DNA from: JAQBXX01 sp947085325
Lineage (GTDB): Bacteria > Pseudomonadota > Gammaproteobacteria > SURF-13
DNA: 64,000 bases
Direction: 5' to 3'
Assembly (NCBI GenBank): GCA_947085325.1
Contig: CAMTVY010000005.1
Location: 47,844-111,843 of the forward strand
This document shows, in pieces, positions 26,514 to 36,086 of the stretch. Position 1 is the first letter of the stretch. The number at the start of each line of letters is the position of its first letter. The notes under the pieces were generated by a model, which saw only the letters and a program-made list of their open reading frames with translations, had not been told where the DNA came from and did no database searches. The position numbers and the translations under genes are program-made.

Positions 26514-26935
26514 ACCTGCGCCGCACCAGCCGTGAGGAGCCGGAGCTGAATCTGATCCCGCTGATTGACGTAGTGTTCATGCTGCTCATCTTCTTTATGG
26601 TGACCACAACATTCAATCGCGACTCCGGTATCAAGCTCACGCTGCCTGAGGCATCTGCCGAAGCCGATATCGAGCAGGAGCGGAAGCTGGAGATTGTGAT
26701 CGACGCTGAAGGGCGTTATTACATTGATCAGCATCTGGTGGTGAATACAGCGCCGGAAACCCTGAAGCGCGCCTTGCAGCAGTCACTCGCACAGAACAAG
26801 GATGTACCGGTCATTATCAGCGCCGATGCCAAGACACCCCATCAGGCAGTCATTACCGTTATGGATGTCGCACGACAGCTTGGGTTGGTGAACTTCACCC
26901 TCGCCACACAGACTCCGGTAGCGGGACAGCCCTGA
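26510..26935 (+). CDS. exbD: ExbD/TolR-family biopolymer transport protein
   Basis: The 141-residue partner of ExbB. A single N-terminal membrane helix holds the proton-handling Asp in LNLIPLIDVVFMLLIFFMV. The rest is a periplasmic domain (VIISADAKTPHQAVITVMDVARQLG). It overlaps exbB as ATGA and is followed by msbA. Confidence 0.94.
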   Translation: MNLRRTSREEPELNLIPLIDVVFMLLIFFMVTTTFNRDSGIKLTLPEASAEADIEQERKLEIVIDAEGRYYIDQHLVVNTAPETLKRALQQSLAQNKDVPVIISADAKTPHQAVITVMDVARQLGLVNFTLATQTPVAGQP

Positions 26936-26949
26936 GCCAGCGTGCCCGC

Positions 26950-28740
26950 ATGACCCAGACGCAGACGAGCGCAACGGCCGTTTACCGGCGTCTGTTGCGT
27001 TATGCAACCCCCTACTGGAAGGCATTTTCAATCGCGACGCTGGCGATGGTGTTTTTTGCCGCGACCGAAACCAGCTTCGCGGCGCTCATCAAGCCACTCG
27101 CTGACGGCAGCTTTGTAGCCAAGGATCCGGATATTATCCGCATGATGCCGATCTGGCTGGTAGGCCTGTTTGTGATACGCGGTATCGCATCGTTCGTCTC
27201 CAGCTATGGTCTTGCGTGGATGGGACGCAGGGTGGTAAATGACCTGCGTGACCGGATGTTCCGCCACCTGTTGCAGTTGCCAGCCGCCTTTTACGATAAC
27301 CATTCCTCCGGCCAGTTGCTGTCCCGGTTGATCTACAACGTGGAGCAGGTCACCCAGGCCTCCACCAGCGCCATCACTGTGATCATAAAAGACACATTGA
27401 CCGTGGTCGGGCTGGTCGGGTGGATGCTGTACCTCAATGTCATGCTGGCGCTGACATTTCTGCTGGCGGGCCCCTTCATTGCCTTCATGGTGCTTTATAT
27501 CAATCGACGATTCCGTCGTATCAGCACGCGCATCCAGGGGTCGATGGGTGATATCACGCATGTCTCCGAGGAGGCGATCAAGGCGCACCGGGTGATCAAG
27601 GTGTTTGGAGTGCAGGCGTATGAGGCGAACCGCTTTGCGCGCACCAACGAAGCCAATCGTCATCTGAACATGAAGATGACGGCGACCTCGGCTACCAGTA
27701 CCGCACTGATCCAGCTGGTCACGGCGTGCGCGTTGGCGGGGATTGTCTATATTGCCACGCTGGATGATATGCTGGCGTCCATCAGCGTAGGTACATTCAT
27801 GTCATTTGTGGCCGCCATGGTGCTCATGCTCGGGCCGATGAAGCGGATCACGACCATCAACGCCACGCTACAGCGCGGTATTGCAGCCGCAGACAGCATT
27901 TTCGGCTTTCTCGATAATACCGCCGAAGCAGATGACGGTACGCAGAGCATCGCGCGGGCGCAGGGCGCGGTGGAATATCATCACGTTTCGTTCGGCTATG
28001 ATGCGAGCAAGGGCAGTGTACTGAATGATGTCAGCTTCAAGGCAGAGCCGGGCCAGACCATTGCCCTGGTTGGGCGCTCCGGCAGCGGCAAGTCAACACT
28101 GGTAAGCCTGTTGCCGCGTTTATACAACGTCAGCAGCGGCAGCATCAGCATTGATGGTCATGACATACGTAGCCTGCAACTCAGCAGTCTGCGTGACCAG
28201 ATCGCACTGGTCAGCCAGGATGTAATCCTGTTCAACGATACGATCGCACACAATATCGCCTATGGCAGGCTCGATACCGCAAGCGAGAGCGAGATTGTCG
28301 AGGCCGCAGAGGCGGCCCATGCCATGGAGTTTATCCGCCAGTTGCCCCAGGGTCTGGATACCCTGGTGGGGGAAAATGGGGTATTACTTTCGGGGGGGCA
28401 GCGCCAGCGTCTGGCGATTGCACGCGCCCTGTTGAAGAATGCGCCGATACTGATTCTGGATGAAGCGACATCATCGCTGGATACCGAGTCGGAGCGCTAC
28501 ATCCAGGCGGCACTCGAGCGTCTGATGCGCACGCGTACCACGCTCGTGATTGCACACCGTCTTTCCACCATTGAAAGGGCCGATCTGATTATCGTTCTGC
28601 ACGCCGGACGTATTGTCGAGCAGGGCAGGCACGGTGATTTGCTGGCGCGCAATGGCCACTATGCTGCGCTGCATAAGATGCAGTTCCGCGATCCTGCGCC
28701 GGGGCACACACAGCAGGCCACTGCGCCACACTTGTCTTGA
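26950..28740 (+). CDS. msbA: Lipid A export ABC transporter/permease
   Basis: Flips lipid A-core across the inner membrane. It has 596 residues: a six-helix ABC exporter domain (1 to about 330) then the nucleotide-binding domain with Walker A VGRSGSGKSTLVSLLPRLY, signature LLSGGQRQRLAIARALL, Walker B ILILDEATSSLD and H loop IAHRLST. It is joined to lpxK by an ATGA overlap, the usual msbA-lpxK pair. Confidence 0.96.
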   Translation: MTQTQTSATAVYRRLLRYATPYWKAFSIATLAMVFFAATETSFAALIKPLADGSFVAKDPDIIRMMPIWLVGLFVIRGIASFVSSYGLAWMGRRVVNDLRDRMFRHLLQLPAAFYDNHSSGQLLSRLIYNVEQVTQASTSAITVIIKDTLTVVGLVGWMLYLNVMLALTFLLAGPFIAFMVLYINRRFRRISTRIQGSMGDITHVSEEAIKAHRVIKVFGVQAYEANRFARTNEANRHLNMKMTATSATSTALIQLVTACALAGIVYIATLDDMLASISVGTFMSFVAAMVLMLGPMKRITTINATLQRGIAAADSIFGFLDNTAEADDGTQSIARAQGAVEYHHVSFGYDASKGSVLNDVSFKAEPGQTIALVGRSGSGKSTLVSLLPRLYNVSSGSISIDGHDIRSLQLSSLRDQIALVSQDVILFNDTIAHNIAYGRLDTASESEIVEAAEAAHAMEFIRQLPQGLDTLVGENGVLLSGGQRQRLAIARALLKNAPILILDEATSSLDTESERYIQAALERLMRTRTTLVIAHRLSTIERADLIIVLHAGRIVEQGRHGDLLARNGHYAALHKMQFRDPAPGHTQQATAPHLS

Positions 28741-29732
28741 TGAAGCGCCTGGATTACTACTGGTACAGCAATAACCCTGTTGCAGTTCTGTTGCGGCCGC
28801 TTTCCTGGCTGTATGGGCTGGTAGCTGCGATGCGCCGAGGCTTATATCGTGCGGGGGTATTGCGGGCGACCAGGGTGGATGTCCCTGTTATAGTGGTGGG
28901 TAACATCACGGTGGGGGGCACAGGCAAGACCCCGCTCGTCATCTGGCTGGCAGAGTATCTCCGGTCACGCGGCTGGAAGCCGGGCATCGTGAGCCGTGGC
29001 TACGGAGGCAAGGCACCGCACTATCCTCTGACAGTGCATGCGGATACGGATACCGGACTTGCGGGTGATGAGGCTGTGCTGCTCGCGCGCCGCAGTGCCT
29101 GCCCGGTGACGGTGGCGCCTTGCCGGCTTGATGCCGCGCGCCAGTTGGCCGCCCGCTGTGACATCGTGATCGCCGATGATGGCTTGCAGCACTATGCACT
29201 GGCGCGCGATATCGAAATTGCCGTGGTTGACGGTATGCGCCGCTTCGGCAACAACCATTGCCTGCCTGCGGGTCCTCTGCGAGAACGCCCTGCGCGCTGG
29301 GAGACCGTTGATCTCAGGATATGTAATGGCGGCAGAGCGCAGGCAGGTGAGTTCAGCATGGCATTGCGACCGGGTGAAGCACGTAACCTGGTGGATAAAG
29401 AACGCAGGCGAACGATGGGGAGCTTCGCTGCCGAGACTGTGCATGCCGTTGCCGCCATCGGTAATCCCGCGCGTTTTTTTGAGCAGTTGCGGCTGTCGGG
29501 CTTGCAGGTCATCGAGCACGCCTTTCCGGATCACCACCGCTATACCGCACAGGATTTCAATTTCGATGACGGCCGCAGTGTGCTCATGACCGAGAAGGAT
29601 GCGGTAAAATGCGGGCAGCTGGCAAAGCCGCACTATTGGTATGTGCCAGTCACGGCGGAACTTGATCCTGCCTTTGGCGCGAGATTATCCGAATTGCTGG
29701 AGGAGAGAACCTATGGATCCAAAGCTGCTTGA
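28737..29732 (+). CDS. lpxK: Tetraacyldisaccharide 4'-kinase
   Basis: Phosphorylates the lipid A disaccharide to lipid IV-A at the inner membrane. It has 331 residues, an N-terminal amphipathic region and the P-loop VGNITVGGTGKTPLVIWLAE, then KPGIVSRGYGG and IVIADDGLQHY. It overlaps msbA at the start and a Trm112-family gene at the end. Confidence 0.96.
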   Translation: MMKRLDYYWYSNNPVAVLLRPLSWLYGLVAAMRRGLYRAGVLRATRVDVPVIVVGNITVGGTGKTPLVIWLAEYLRSRGWKPGIVSRGYGGKAPHYPLTVHADTDTGLAGDEAVLLARRSACPVTVAPCRLDAARQLAARCDIVIADDGLQHYALARDIEIAVVDGMRRFGNNHCLPAGPLRERPARWETVDLRICNGGRAQAGEFSMALRPGEARNLVDKERRRTMGSFAAETVHAVAAIGNPARFFEQLRLSGLQVIEHAFPDHHRYTAQDFNFDDGRSVLMTEKDAVKCGQLAKPHYWYVPVTAELDPAFGARLSELLEERTYGSKAA

Positions 29733-29892
29733 TATTCTGGTGTGCCCTGTGTGCAAGGGGACGTTGCTGTATGACAGGCCGGCTGCAGAGCTCATCTGCA
29801 AGTGGGATCGGCTGGCTTATCCGATACGTGACGACATCCCTGTGATGCTGGAGCAGGAGGCGCGCCGTCTGCAGAGCGAAGAGTTGGCGTGA
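29713..29892 (+). CDS. Trm112/YcaR-family small zinc-ribbon protein
   Basis: A 59-residue protein starting MDPKLLDILVCPVCKG, with CPVC and LAYPIRDDIPVMLEQEAR typical of the YcaR/Trm112 family. Only the first Cys pair is obvious; LICKWDRLAYP gives a third. It is wedged between lpxK and kdsB, as YcaR is in Escherichia, and overlaps both (GTGA with kdsB). The role is unknown. Confidence 0.92.
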   Translation: MDPKLLDILVCPVCKGTLLYDRPAAELICKWDRLAYPIRDDIPVMLEQEARRLQSEELA

Positions 29893-30656
29893 GCTTCGAT
29901 GTGGTCATTCCGGCGCGCTACGCCTCCACCCGGTTGCCGGGCAAGCCGTTGCGCGCAATTGCCGGCAGGCCGATGCTGGAGCATGTCTATCGGCGTGCGC
30001 TGGAGAGCGGTGCAAATCGCGTCATAATCGCCACTGACGATGAGCGCATCGCGCAAGCCGCGCGCGGCTTCGATGCCGAGGTGTGTATGACCTCAACCCA
30101 GCATTGCTCAGGCACGGAGCGGATTGCCGAGGTGGTGGCCAGCCTGAATCTGGGCGACGACGAGATAGTGGTCAACGTGCAGGGTGACGAGCCGTTGATT
30201 CCACCGGCCATCATCCGTCAGGCTGCCCGGAATCTGGCAAACCATACCCAGGCTTCTGTCGCGACGTTGTGTGAGCTGATTACCGAAGCCGATGATTTGT
30301 TTGATCCCAATGTATGCAAGGTGGTTGTGGACAGCCAGGGCTATGCGCTTTATTTTAGCCGGGCGCCCATACCCTGGCACCGGCAGGCATTTGCCCAGGG
30401 CGGCCAGCAGCTCCCGGCGGATACCCAGCATTTCCGCCATATCGGGCTTTACGCTTACCGTGCCGGTTTTCTCAGGCATTATGCGGGCTGGCCGGAGAGT
30501 GTGCTGGAGCGTACAGAGGCGCTGGAGCAGTTGCGCATCCTGTGGCAGGGTCACCGCATTCACGTAGACCTGGCACAGGAGACGCCGGGTCCCGGTGTGG
30601 ACAGTGAGCAAGATATCGCGCGCGTGGAGCGCCTGCTGGCCTCAGCGGGAAAGTAG
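29889..30656 (+). CDS. kdsB: 3-deoxy-manno-octulosonate cytidylyltransferase
   Basis: Activates Kdo as CMP-Kdo for LPS core synthesis. It has 255 residues: VVIPARYASTRLPGKPLRAIAGRPMLEHVYRRA, IATDDERIA, VNVQGDEPLIPP and the C-terminal PGPGVDSEQDIARVE. GTG start overlapping the previous stop. It converges with the next small gene and overlaps it by 15 bases. Confidence 0.97.
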   Translation: MSFDVVIPARYASTRLPGKPLRAIAGRPMLEHVYRRALESGANRVIIATDDERIAQAARGFDAEVCMTSTQHCSGTERIAEVVASLNLGDDEIVVNVQGDEPLIPPAIIRQAARNLANHTQASVATLCELITEADDLFDPNVCKVVVDSQGYALYFSRAPIPWHRQAFAQGGQQLPADTQHFRHIGLYAYRAGFLRHYAGWPESVLERTEALEQLRILWQGHRIHVDLAQETPGPGVDSEQDIARVERLLASAGK

Positions 30657-30911
30657 TTGCAGGTTTACAAAGGCCGGATTTAATTCGCCGGGCTCATCGC
30701 CCGCCAGCGGTACTATAAACGTGGGGGCGACACGGCGATGTGCCTCGCCGTGCTGGTCCGGCTGAATCACGGTGTGCTGTTCGCAGTCTTGCAGTACCAG
30801 TGCCGGGCCATCCTCCAGTATTTCGATGACCTGGCATTGAATGCCAGCATGGCGTACGCGCCGGCCGATGAAGGTGCGCAGTTGCTCAAGGCTGATGGCT
30901 GAGTGTGGCAT
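30642..30911 (-). CDS. Conserved small hypothetical protein
   Basis: An 89-residue soluble protein starting MPHSAISLEQLRTFIGRRVR. A beta-rich middle (CQVIEILEDGPALVLQD) and RRVAPTFIVPLAG suggest a small barrel. I do not recognise a named family. The ATG at 30911 is chosen since the longer open frame to 31337 lies antisense to the phosphatase gene. It converges on kdsB. Confidence 0.6.
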   Translation of the reverse strand: MPHSAISLEQLRTFIGRRVRHAGIQCQVIEILEDGPALVLQDCEQHTVIQPDQHGEAHRRVAPTFIVPLAGDEPGELNPAFVNLQLLSR

Positions 30912-30991
30912 GCGTATACAATACCCATGCGACAACCGGAAAGTCCAATTTTCGGGACGTGGTGTGGAGAGACAATGAGTCGATGGAGTAG

Positions 30992-31477
30992 ATGATGGTA
31001 CGGGTGCTGTTTGTATGCATGGGCAACATCTGCCGTTCGCCGCTGGCGCACGGGTTTTTTGAGCAGTTGCTCGAGCAGGAAAGCCTGCAGGGTCAGGTGT
31101 CTGTGGACTCGGCCGGCACCCACAGCTACCACGTCGGTGATCCGCCCGACGAACGCGCCCAACGCAGTGCCTTGAGCCGTGGTTTTGATATCCGTGAGCA
31201 ACGTGCGCGACGTGTGCAGGCATCCGATTTCGAGCATTTTGATTACGTGATTGCCATGGACGATGAAAACCGCGCCCATCTTGAGAAGCTGTGTGCCGAT
31301 GCGGCTCAGCGGCAGAAATTACGGTTGCTGCTGACATTTGCGCCGCACCTGAGTGAGCGCGAAGTACCCGATCCTTACTATGGCGGGGCCAGCGGTTTTG
31401 AGCGGGTCATCGACCTGGTCGAGGAGGCCTCTTATGGCCTGCTCGAGGATATCCGCCAGCACCATCTGCAGCGCTGA
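30992..31477 (+). CDS. Low-molecular-weight protein-tyrosine phosphatase
   Basis: A 161-residue cysteine phosphatase. The P-loop VCMGNICRSPLA carries the catalytic Cys and Arg, and the general acid Asp sits in VPDPYYGGASGFERVIDLVEEA. The next gene is a fructosamine-kinase homologue, a pairing known in other bacteria where both may take part in protein deglycation. Confidence 0.94.
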   Translation: MMVRVLFVCMGNICRSPLAHGFFEQLLEQESLQGQVSVDSAGTHSYHVGDPPDERAQRSALSRGFDIREQRARRVQASDFEHFDYVIAMDDENRAHLEKLCADAAQRQKLRLLLTFAPHLSEREVPDPYYGGASGFERVIDLVEEASYGLLEDIRQHHLQR

Positions 31478-32334
31478 TGCCAGAGTGGCAGGATACGGTT
31501 GCCACGATTGCCGGTAGTGCGCCGCGCTCCATAAGGCCTTTGACAGGCGGCTGTGTGGGCGAGGTGTACCACGTCACCTGTGCCGATGGCCGTGCCTGGG
31601 TGGCAAAAATAGATCGCTCCCCCAGTCCGCGTCTTGCCTGTGAAGGCCGGATGCTGTCCTATCTCGCCGCGCACACCAGCCTGCCGGTACCCGCGATCCT
31701 GCACAGTACCAACTCACTGTTGTTAATGGAGTACATCGAGGGTGACAGCCGTTTTCCGGCATCGGCGCAATCCCATGCGGCCGAGCTGTTGGCGACGCTG
31801 CACCGGCAGCAGGCACCGAAGGGTTTCGGTTTCGAGGAGGATACCCTGATAGGGGGATTGCATCAGCCGAACCCCTGGACCGCGTCCTGGCTGGAGTTCT
31901 TCCGCGACCAGCGCCTGCTGTACATGGGCGGGGAGGCGGTATCTGCCGGGCGCATGCCGCAGGCATTATTGACCCGGCTGGAAAAATTCGCGGCGCGCCT
32001 GGATAACTGGCTGGAGGAGCCGATGCACTCCGCACTGATTCATGGCGACGTATGGACGACCAATGTGCTGGCCCGCAACGGCCGCATCACAGGCTTTATC
32101 GATCCCGCCATTTACTACGCCCACCCGGAGATCGAGCTCGCCTTTACCACGCTGTTCGGGACGTTCGGCGAACACTTCTTCGGGCGTTATAACGAGCTTA
32201 ACCCGATTGCCCCCGGCTTCATGGAGGTGAGGCGCGACATCTACAACCTGTATCCGCTACTGGTGCATGTACGCCTGTTCGGCGGGAGTTATGTGTCCTC
32301 CGTCGATGGCGTGCTGCGCCGCTTTGGCTGCTGA
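31477..32334 (+). CDS. Fructosamine kinase family protein
   Basis: A 285-residue protein-kinase-fold enzyme that phosphorylates ketosamines on glycated proteins or free amines, which makes them fall off. LTGGCVGEVYHV is the nucleotide loop, VAKIDRSP holds the Lys, ALIHGDVWTTNVLARNGRITGFIDPAIYYAHPEIELAF contains the catalytic Asp and the metal DP. The ATG overlaps the phosphatase stop, so the two are coupled. Confidence 0.92.
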   Translation: MPEWQDTVATIAGSAPRSIRPLTGGCVGEVYHVTCADGRAWVAKIDRSPSPRLACEGRMLSYLAAHTSLPVPAILHSTNSLLLMEYIEGDSRFPASAQSHAAELLATLHRQQAPKGFGFEEDTLIGGLHQPNPWTASWLEFFRDQRLLYMGGEAVSAGRMPQALLTRLEKFAARLDNWLEEPMHSALIHGDVWTTNVLARNGRITGFIDPAIYYAHPEIELAFTTLFGTFGEHFFGRYNELNPIAPGFMEVRRDIYNLYPLLVHVRLFGGSYVSSVDGVLRRFGC

Positions 32335-32348
32335 CGGCGCACCGCGCC

Positions 32349-34757
32349 TTAATCGGGCTTGTGCTCCGGTGTGGCGTGCACGTGCTCGCGCGGCTCAGCA
32401 GTCGCAGGCGCGGGGCTGTGATGGTGTAACCCCGGCAGCGGAAATGCCGGGCGCGAGCGTTCCAGGTCAGGGATAATCGTGGCCGGGAATGGCACCTGAA
32501 CCGGCAACGGCACGCTGGCGGCAGGCCTGTGCTCAGGTTCGGCGGCGCGTGCGGGTGCTGCAGGCAGTTGTCCGGCATCGAGCGGGGCCGACGGGGGTCG
32601 TTCGGCAGCAGGTTGCCCGGTTGCCGTGGCTTCGTCTGCGCCAGTGGCGGACTGTAGCGCAGATGCAGAAGCGCCGCCTTCCGGGCGTCTACGCCTTCCG
32701 CCGCGGCGGCCGCGGCGGCCGCTGCGCGGCCGTTCCGGTGTAGCCGCAGTTTCGCGTTCAACGCCTTCCATGACGGGCTGGGCAGCAGCATCACGCACCG
32801 GTGCGGTGTCTGCGACCTCTGGCGTGCGTGCGCCGGTTCTGTCCTGTGCGGGTTGTTGCTGGGGAGGCTGGGGCGCAGGGCGCGGGGTCTTTGCCGGCTG
32901 GGTGCGTTCGCGCTGCTCACGCTCACGTACCCGGCGGCCCTCATGCTGCTCCTGGCGCGCCTTGCTGCGTTCACGTCCGCGTCCCTTGTCGCGACCACGT
33001 GCAGCGGATCCGTTGGGGCGCTGTGCAGGTGTTGCTGCGGCCGCCGTTGGGGCGTCGCTACCCAGCAGTTTTTTCCACAGACGGGCAAGCAGACCGGGGC
33101 CAGCCACCACGGTTTCGATGCTTTGCGCCACGGGCGCCGGCGGGGGTGACATGGGGGGCAGACCTTTGACAGCCGGCTCTTCCAGCGTAGGCCGCTGCAG
33201 GGTGCCCATTTTCTCGCTTGCAGGCTGGACAACCGTGGCCAGCTGGTAGCTGCTGGGCGCGTTGGCCTCATCGGCAGCAATGTCATCGGCACGCAAGCGC
33301 TGGATTTCGTACTGCGGCGTCTGCATCGATGCATTCGGAACCAGGATGACACTGATGTGATGGCGCTGCTCGATGCTGTGCACGGACTGGCGCTTCTCGT
33401 TCAAGAGGTAGGTCGCGACATTGACCGGTAATTGCGCAACGATGCGTGCGGTGTTCTCCTTGAGCGCCTCTTCTTCGATGATGCGCAGTGTGGAGAGCGC
33501 GGCCGATTCGACGCTGCGGATGGTGCCCTGACCGCTGCACCGTGGGCACATCATCCGGGTAGACTCGCCCAGCGATGAGCGCAGGCGCTGACGTGACATT
33601 TCGAGCAGGCCAAAACGCGAAATGCGCCCGACCTGAACCCGCGCCCGATCCATTTTGAGTGCTTCTTCCAGACGCTCTTCCACCAGACGTTTGTTGCGCG
33701 GCGGCGTCATGTCGATGTAGTCGATCACGATGAGGCCGCCGAGATCGCGCAGCCGCAACTGGCAGGCGATTTCGTCCGCAGCTTCAAGATTGGTGTTAAG
33801 GGCCGTTTCTTCGATGTCGCTGCCACGGGTGGCGCGCGCCGAGTTGATGTCGATGGACACCAGGGCCTCGGTATGATCGATCACGATGGCGCCGCCCGAA
33901 GGCAGGCGTACTTCGCGCCGGAAGGCGGATTCGATCTGGCTTTCGATCTGGAACCGTGAAAACAGCGGCACATCGTCTTCGTAGAACTTGACCTTGACCA
34001 GGTTGTGCGGCATCACCTGCTGCATGAATTCGCGGGCCTCGTTGTAGACGGCCTCGTTATCAATCAGTATCTCGCTGATGTCCTTGCGCAGGTAGTCGCG
34101 GATCGCGCGGATGACGAAGTTGCTTTCCTGATAGATCAGATAGGGCGCAGAGCGCGTACCGGTGGCCTCCTGGATGGATTTCCAAAGGTGCAACAGGTAA
34201 TCAAGATCCCACTGCAACTCTTCCGCGCTTTTGCCGACACCGGCGGTGCGTACAATGAGGCCCATGTCTTCCGGCAAGGTCAGGGAGTTGAGCGCGTCAC
34301 GCATTTCGGCGCGGTCTTCACCTTCGATGCGCCGGGAGACCCCTCCGGCCCCGGGGTTGTTGGGCATGAGCACCAGGTAACGGCCCGCGAGGCTGATGAA
34401 GGAGGTAAGCGCCGCACCCTTGGTGCCGCGTTCCTCCTTTTCCACCTGCACCACAATTTCCTGTCCTTCCCGCAGCATGTCCTTGATGCCGCTGCGTCCG
34501 GCGCCCGGATTGTAGCTGGGGAGAAAGTTCGAGCGGGCGATTTCGCGCAGCGGCAGAAAGCCGTGGCGCTCCGCGCCGTAGTCGATAAACGCGGCCTCCA
34601 GGCTGGCCTCTACGCGCGTGACCTTGCCCTTGTAAATATTGGATTTTTTCTGTTCCCGGCCGAAGGTTTCAATGGCCAGATCATACAGGCGCTGGCCTTC
34701 AACCAGCGCAACCCGCAACTCTTCCGGTTGAGTTGCGTTAAATAACATTCTTTTCAT
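32349..34757 (-). CDS. rne: Ribonuclease E
   Basis: The main endoribonuclease of mRNA decay and rRNA/tRNA processing. It has 802 residues, shorter than the Escherichia protein (1061) through a reduced C-terminal scaffold. The N-terminus MKRMLFNATQPEELRVALVEGQ, the S1 domain, the Mg site (VSIDINSARATRG, LGGLIVIDYIDM) and the Zn link CPRCSGQGTIR mark the catalytic half. The C-terminal 280 residues are Arg/Pro/Ala-rich and disordered (GRRGRRGGRRRR), probably RNA binding. Divergent from rluC, as in Escherichia. Confidence 0.96.
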   Translation of the reverse strand: MKRMLFNATQPEELRVALVEGQRLYDLAIETFGREQKKSNIYKGKVTRVEASLEAAFIDYGAERHGFLPLREIARSNFLPSYNPGAGRSGIKDMLREGQEIVVQVEKEERGTKGAALTSFISLAGRYLVLMPNNPGAGGVSRRIEGEDRAEMRDALNSLTLPEDMGLIVRTAGVGKSAEELQWDLDYLLHLWKSIQEATGTRSAPYLIYQESNFVIRAIRDYLRKDISEILIDNEAVYNEAREFMQQVMPHNLVKVKFYEDDVPLFSRFQIESQIESAFRREVRLPSGGAIVIDHTEALVSIDINSARATRGSDIEETALNTNLEAADEIACQLRLRDLGGLIVIDYIDMTPPRNKRLVEERLEEALKMDRARVQVGRISRFGLLEMSRQRLRSSLGESTRMMCPRCSGQGTIRSVESAALSTLRIIEEEALKENTARIVAQLPVNVATYLLNEKRQSVHSIEQRHHISVILVPNASMQTPQYEIQRLRADDIAADEANAPSSYQLATVVQPASEKMGTLQRPTLEEPAVKGLPPMSPPPAPVAQSIETVVAGPGLLARLWKKLLGSDAPTAAAATPAQRPNGSAARGRDKGRGRERSKARQEQHEGRRVREREQRERTQPAKTPRPAPQPPQQQPAQDRTGARTPEVADTAPVRDAAAQPVMEGVERETAATPERPRSGRRGRRGGRRRRPEGGASASALQSATGADEATATGQPAAERPPSAPLDAGQLPAAPARAAEPEHRPAASVPLPVQVPFPATIIPDLERSRPAFPLPGLHHHSPAPATAEPREHVHATPEHKPD

Positions 34758-35132
34758 GGCGTATTCCTTAAAAGTACCAGCGCTCTACCACGTCCGTTGT
34801 GGCGGCAGCCGTGCGGCCCATCGTGTTCAGTCCAACCGGGCACTCCAGGGTCAGGGTGCAATTCCGGTTGTCGTACTCCAAGGGCCCGCTCGACCTCTCC
34901 CAGGTTTGGGAGGCGGGGGCGCGTCGTTTTATCAATCAATGGTTGCCTCTGCTTGCAAGGAGGGGCAACCCTGAAACTGTGGTTATCCTGCCGGAGGCAG
35001 GGACAATGGTGTATGTCGTGTCTCTCTCTTATCGTTAATTTTAGTTACAAATCACTGCAAATTGCCGCAAACTAGACCGGATTGGCGCACGGCAATGGGC
35101 TGATAAACCGCCTGAGGCAAATTATCTCAAAA
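34758..35132. promoter_or_regulatory. Divergent rne/rluC spacer with likely structured rne leader
   Basis: The 375-base spacer has no gene but several potential stems. Examples are CTCCCA/TGGGAG near 34898-34913, GGTTGCC...GGGCAACC near 34941-34971 and CCTGCC/GGCAGG at 34988-35002. Escherichia rne has a long structured 5' leader through which RNase E limits its own mRNA. A similar leader on the minus strand is likely by analogy. The AT-rich part at 35028-35075 may hold the promoters. Confidence 0.5.
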
Positions 35133-36086
35133 ATGAGCAACAGTTGCAAAGATATTGATAAACAGGCCAATTTTATTGAGGTAGGGGCCGAGCACGCAGG
35201 CCGTCGGCTGGATAACTTCCTGCTGGCATATCTGAAAACCGTGCCCAAGAGTCGGGTATACCGCATAGTGCGCCGTGGCGAGGTGCGGGTCAACAAGGGG
35301 CGCATCAAACCCGACTACCGGCTGCAGGCAGGTGACCGGGTGAGGATTCCGCCGCTGTGGATAGAAGCGGTCGCACCCAAATCAGCCCCCCCCGATCGCA
35401 TCCTGCGCCTGGTCGAACGCAGTGCGTTGTATGAGGATGAAACCCTGCTGGTGCTGAACAAGCCTGCGGGTATTGCCGTGCACAGCGGCAGCGGGGTCGA
35501 GCATGGCGTGATTGAGGCCCTGCGCGCGCTGCGCCCCGATGCCCCCTTTCTTGAACTGGCCCATCGCCTTGATCGGGACACGTCCGGCTGTCTTATGATC
35601 GCCAAGACGCGGCAGGCACTGTCGGCGCTGCACACGTTGCTGCGTACAGGCGGGATCGAGAAGCATTATCTTGGGCTGGTCAAGGGCCGCTGGCAGGGCG
35701 GGGGACAAACCGTCAATGCCGCACTGCGCAGGAATGTGCTGCGCTCAGGCGAGCGCATGGTGCAGGTCACGGAGGAAGGCAAGCTGTCGGAAAGCGTATT
35801 TGAGCCGCAGCGCATGTTTGCCGATGCCAGCCTGATGCGTATCGGGTTGCATAGCGGACGCACCCACCAGATTCGCGTGCATGCGGCGCATATCGGACAC
35901 CCCCTGGCGGGTGACAGCAAATACGGTGATGCCGACTTCAATCGCGCCATGCGCGTAGTGGGGGTGAAGCGCGTGTTTCTGCATGCACGGGAGATAGCAT
36001 TGCAGCTGCCGGGGGCGGCGCGGAAGATACACATCATCGCGCCTCTGCCGGAGGATTTGCAGCGGGTGCTGGAGAAGATGGGCTAG
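35133..36086 (+). CDS. rluC: 23S rRNA pseudouridine synthase RluC
   Basis: Makes pseudouridines in 23S rRNA. It has 317 residues with an N-terminal S4 RNA-binding domain (RLDNFLLAYLKTVPKSRVYRIVRRGEVRVNKGR) and a RluA-type catalytic domain with the Asp in LAHRLDRDTSGCLM. The ATG at 35133 is preferred because it begins just before the conserved start. Divergent from rne, which supports RluC over RluD. Confidence 0.94.
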   Translation: MSNSCKDIDKQANFIEVGAEHAGRRLDNFLLAYLKTVPKSRVYRIVRRGEVRVNKGRIKPDYRLQAGDRVRIPPLWIEAVAPKSAPPDRILRLVERSALYEDETLLVLNKPAGIAVHSGSGVEHGVIEALRALRPDAPFLELAHRLDRDTSGCLMIAKTRQALSALHTLLRTGGIEKHYLGLVKGRWQGGGQTVNAALRRNVLRSGERMVQVTEEGKLSESVFEPQRMFADASLMRIGLHSGRTHQIRVHAAHIGHPLAGDSKYGDADFNRAMRVVGVKRVFLHAREIALQLPGAARKIHIIAPLPEDLQRVLEKMG

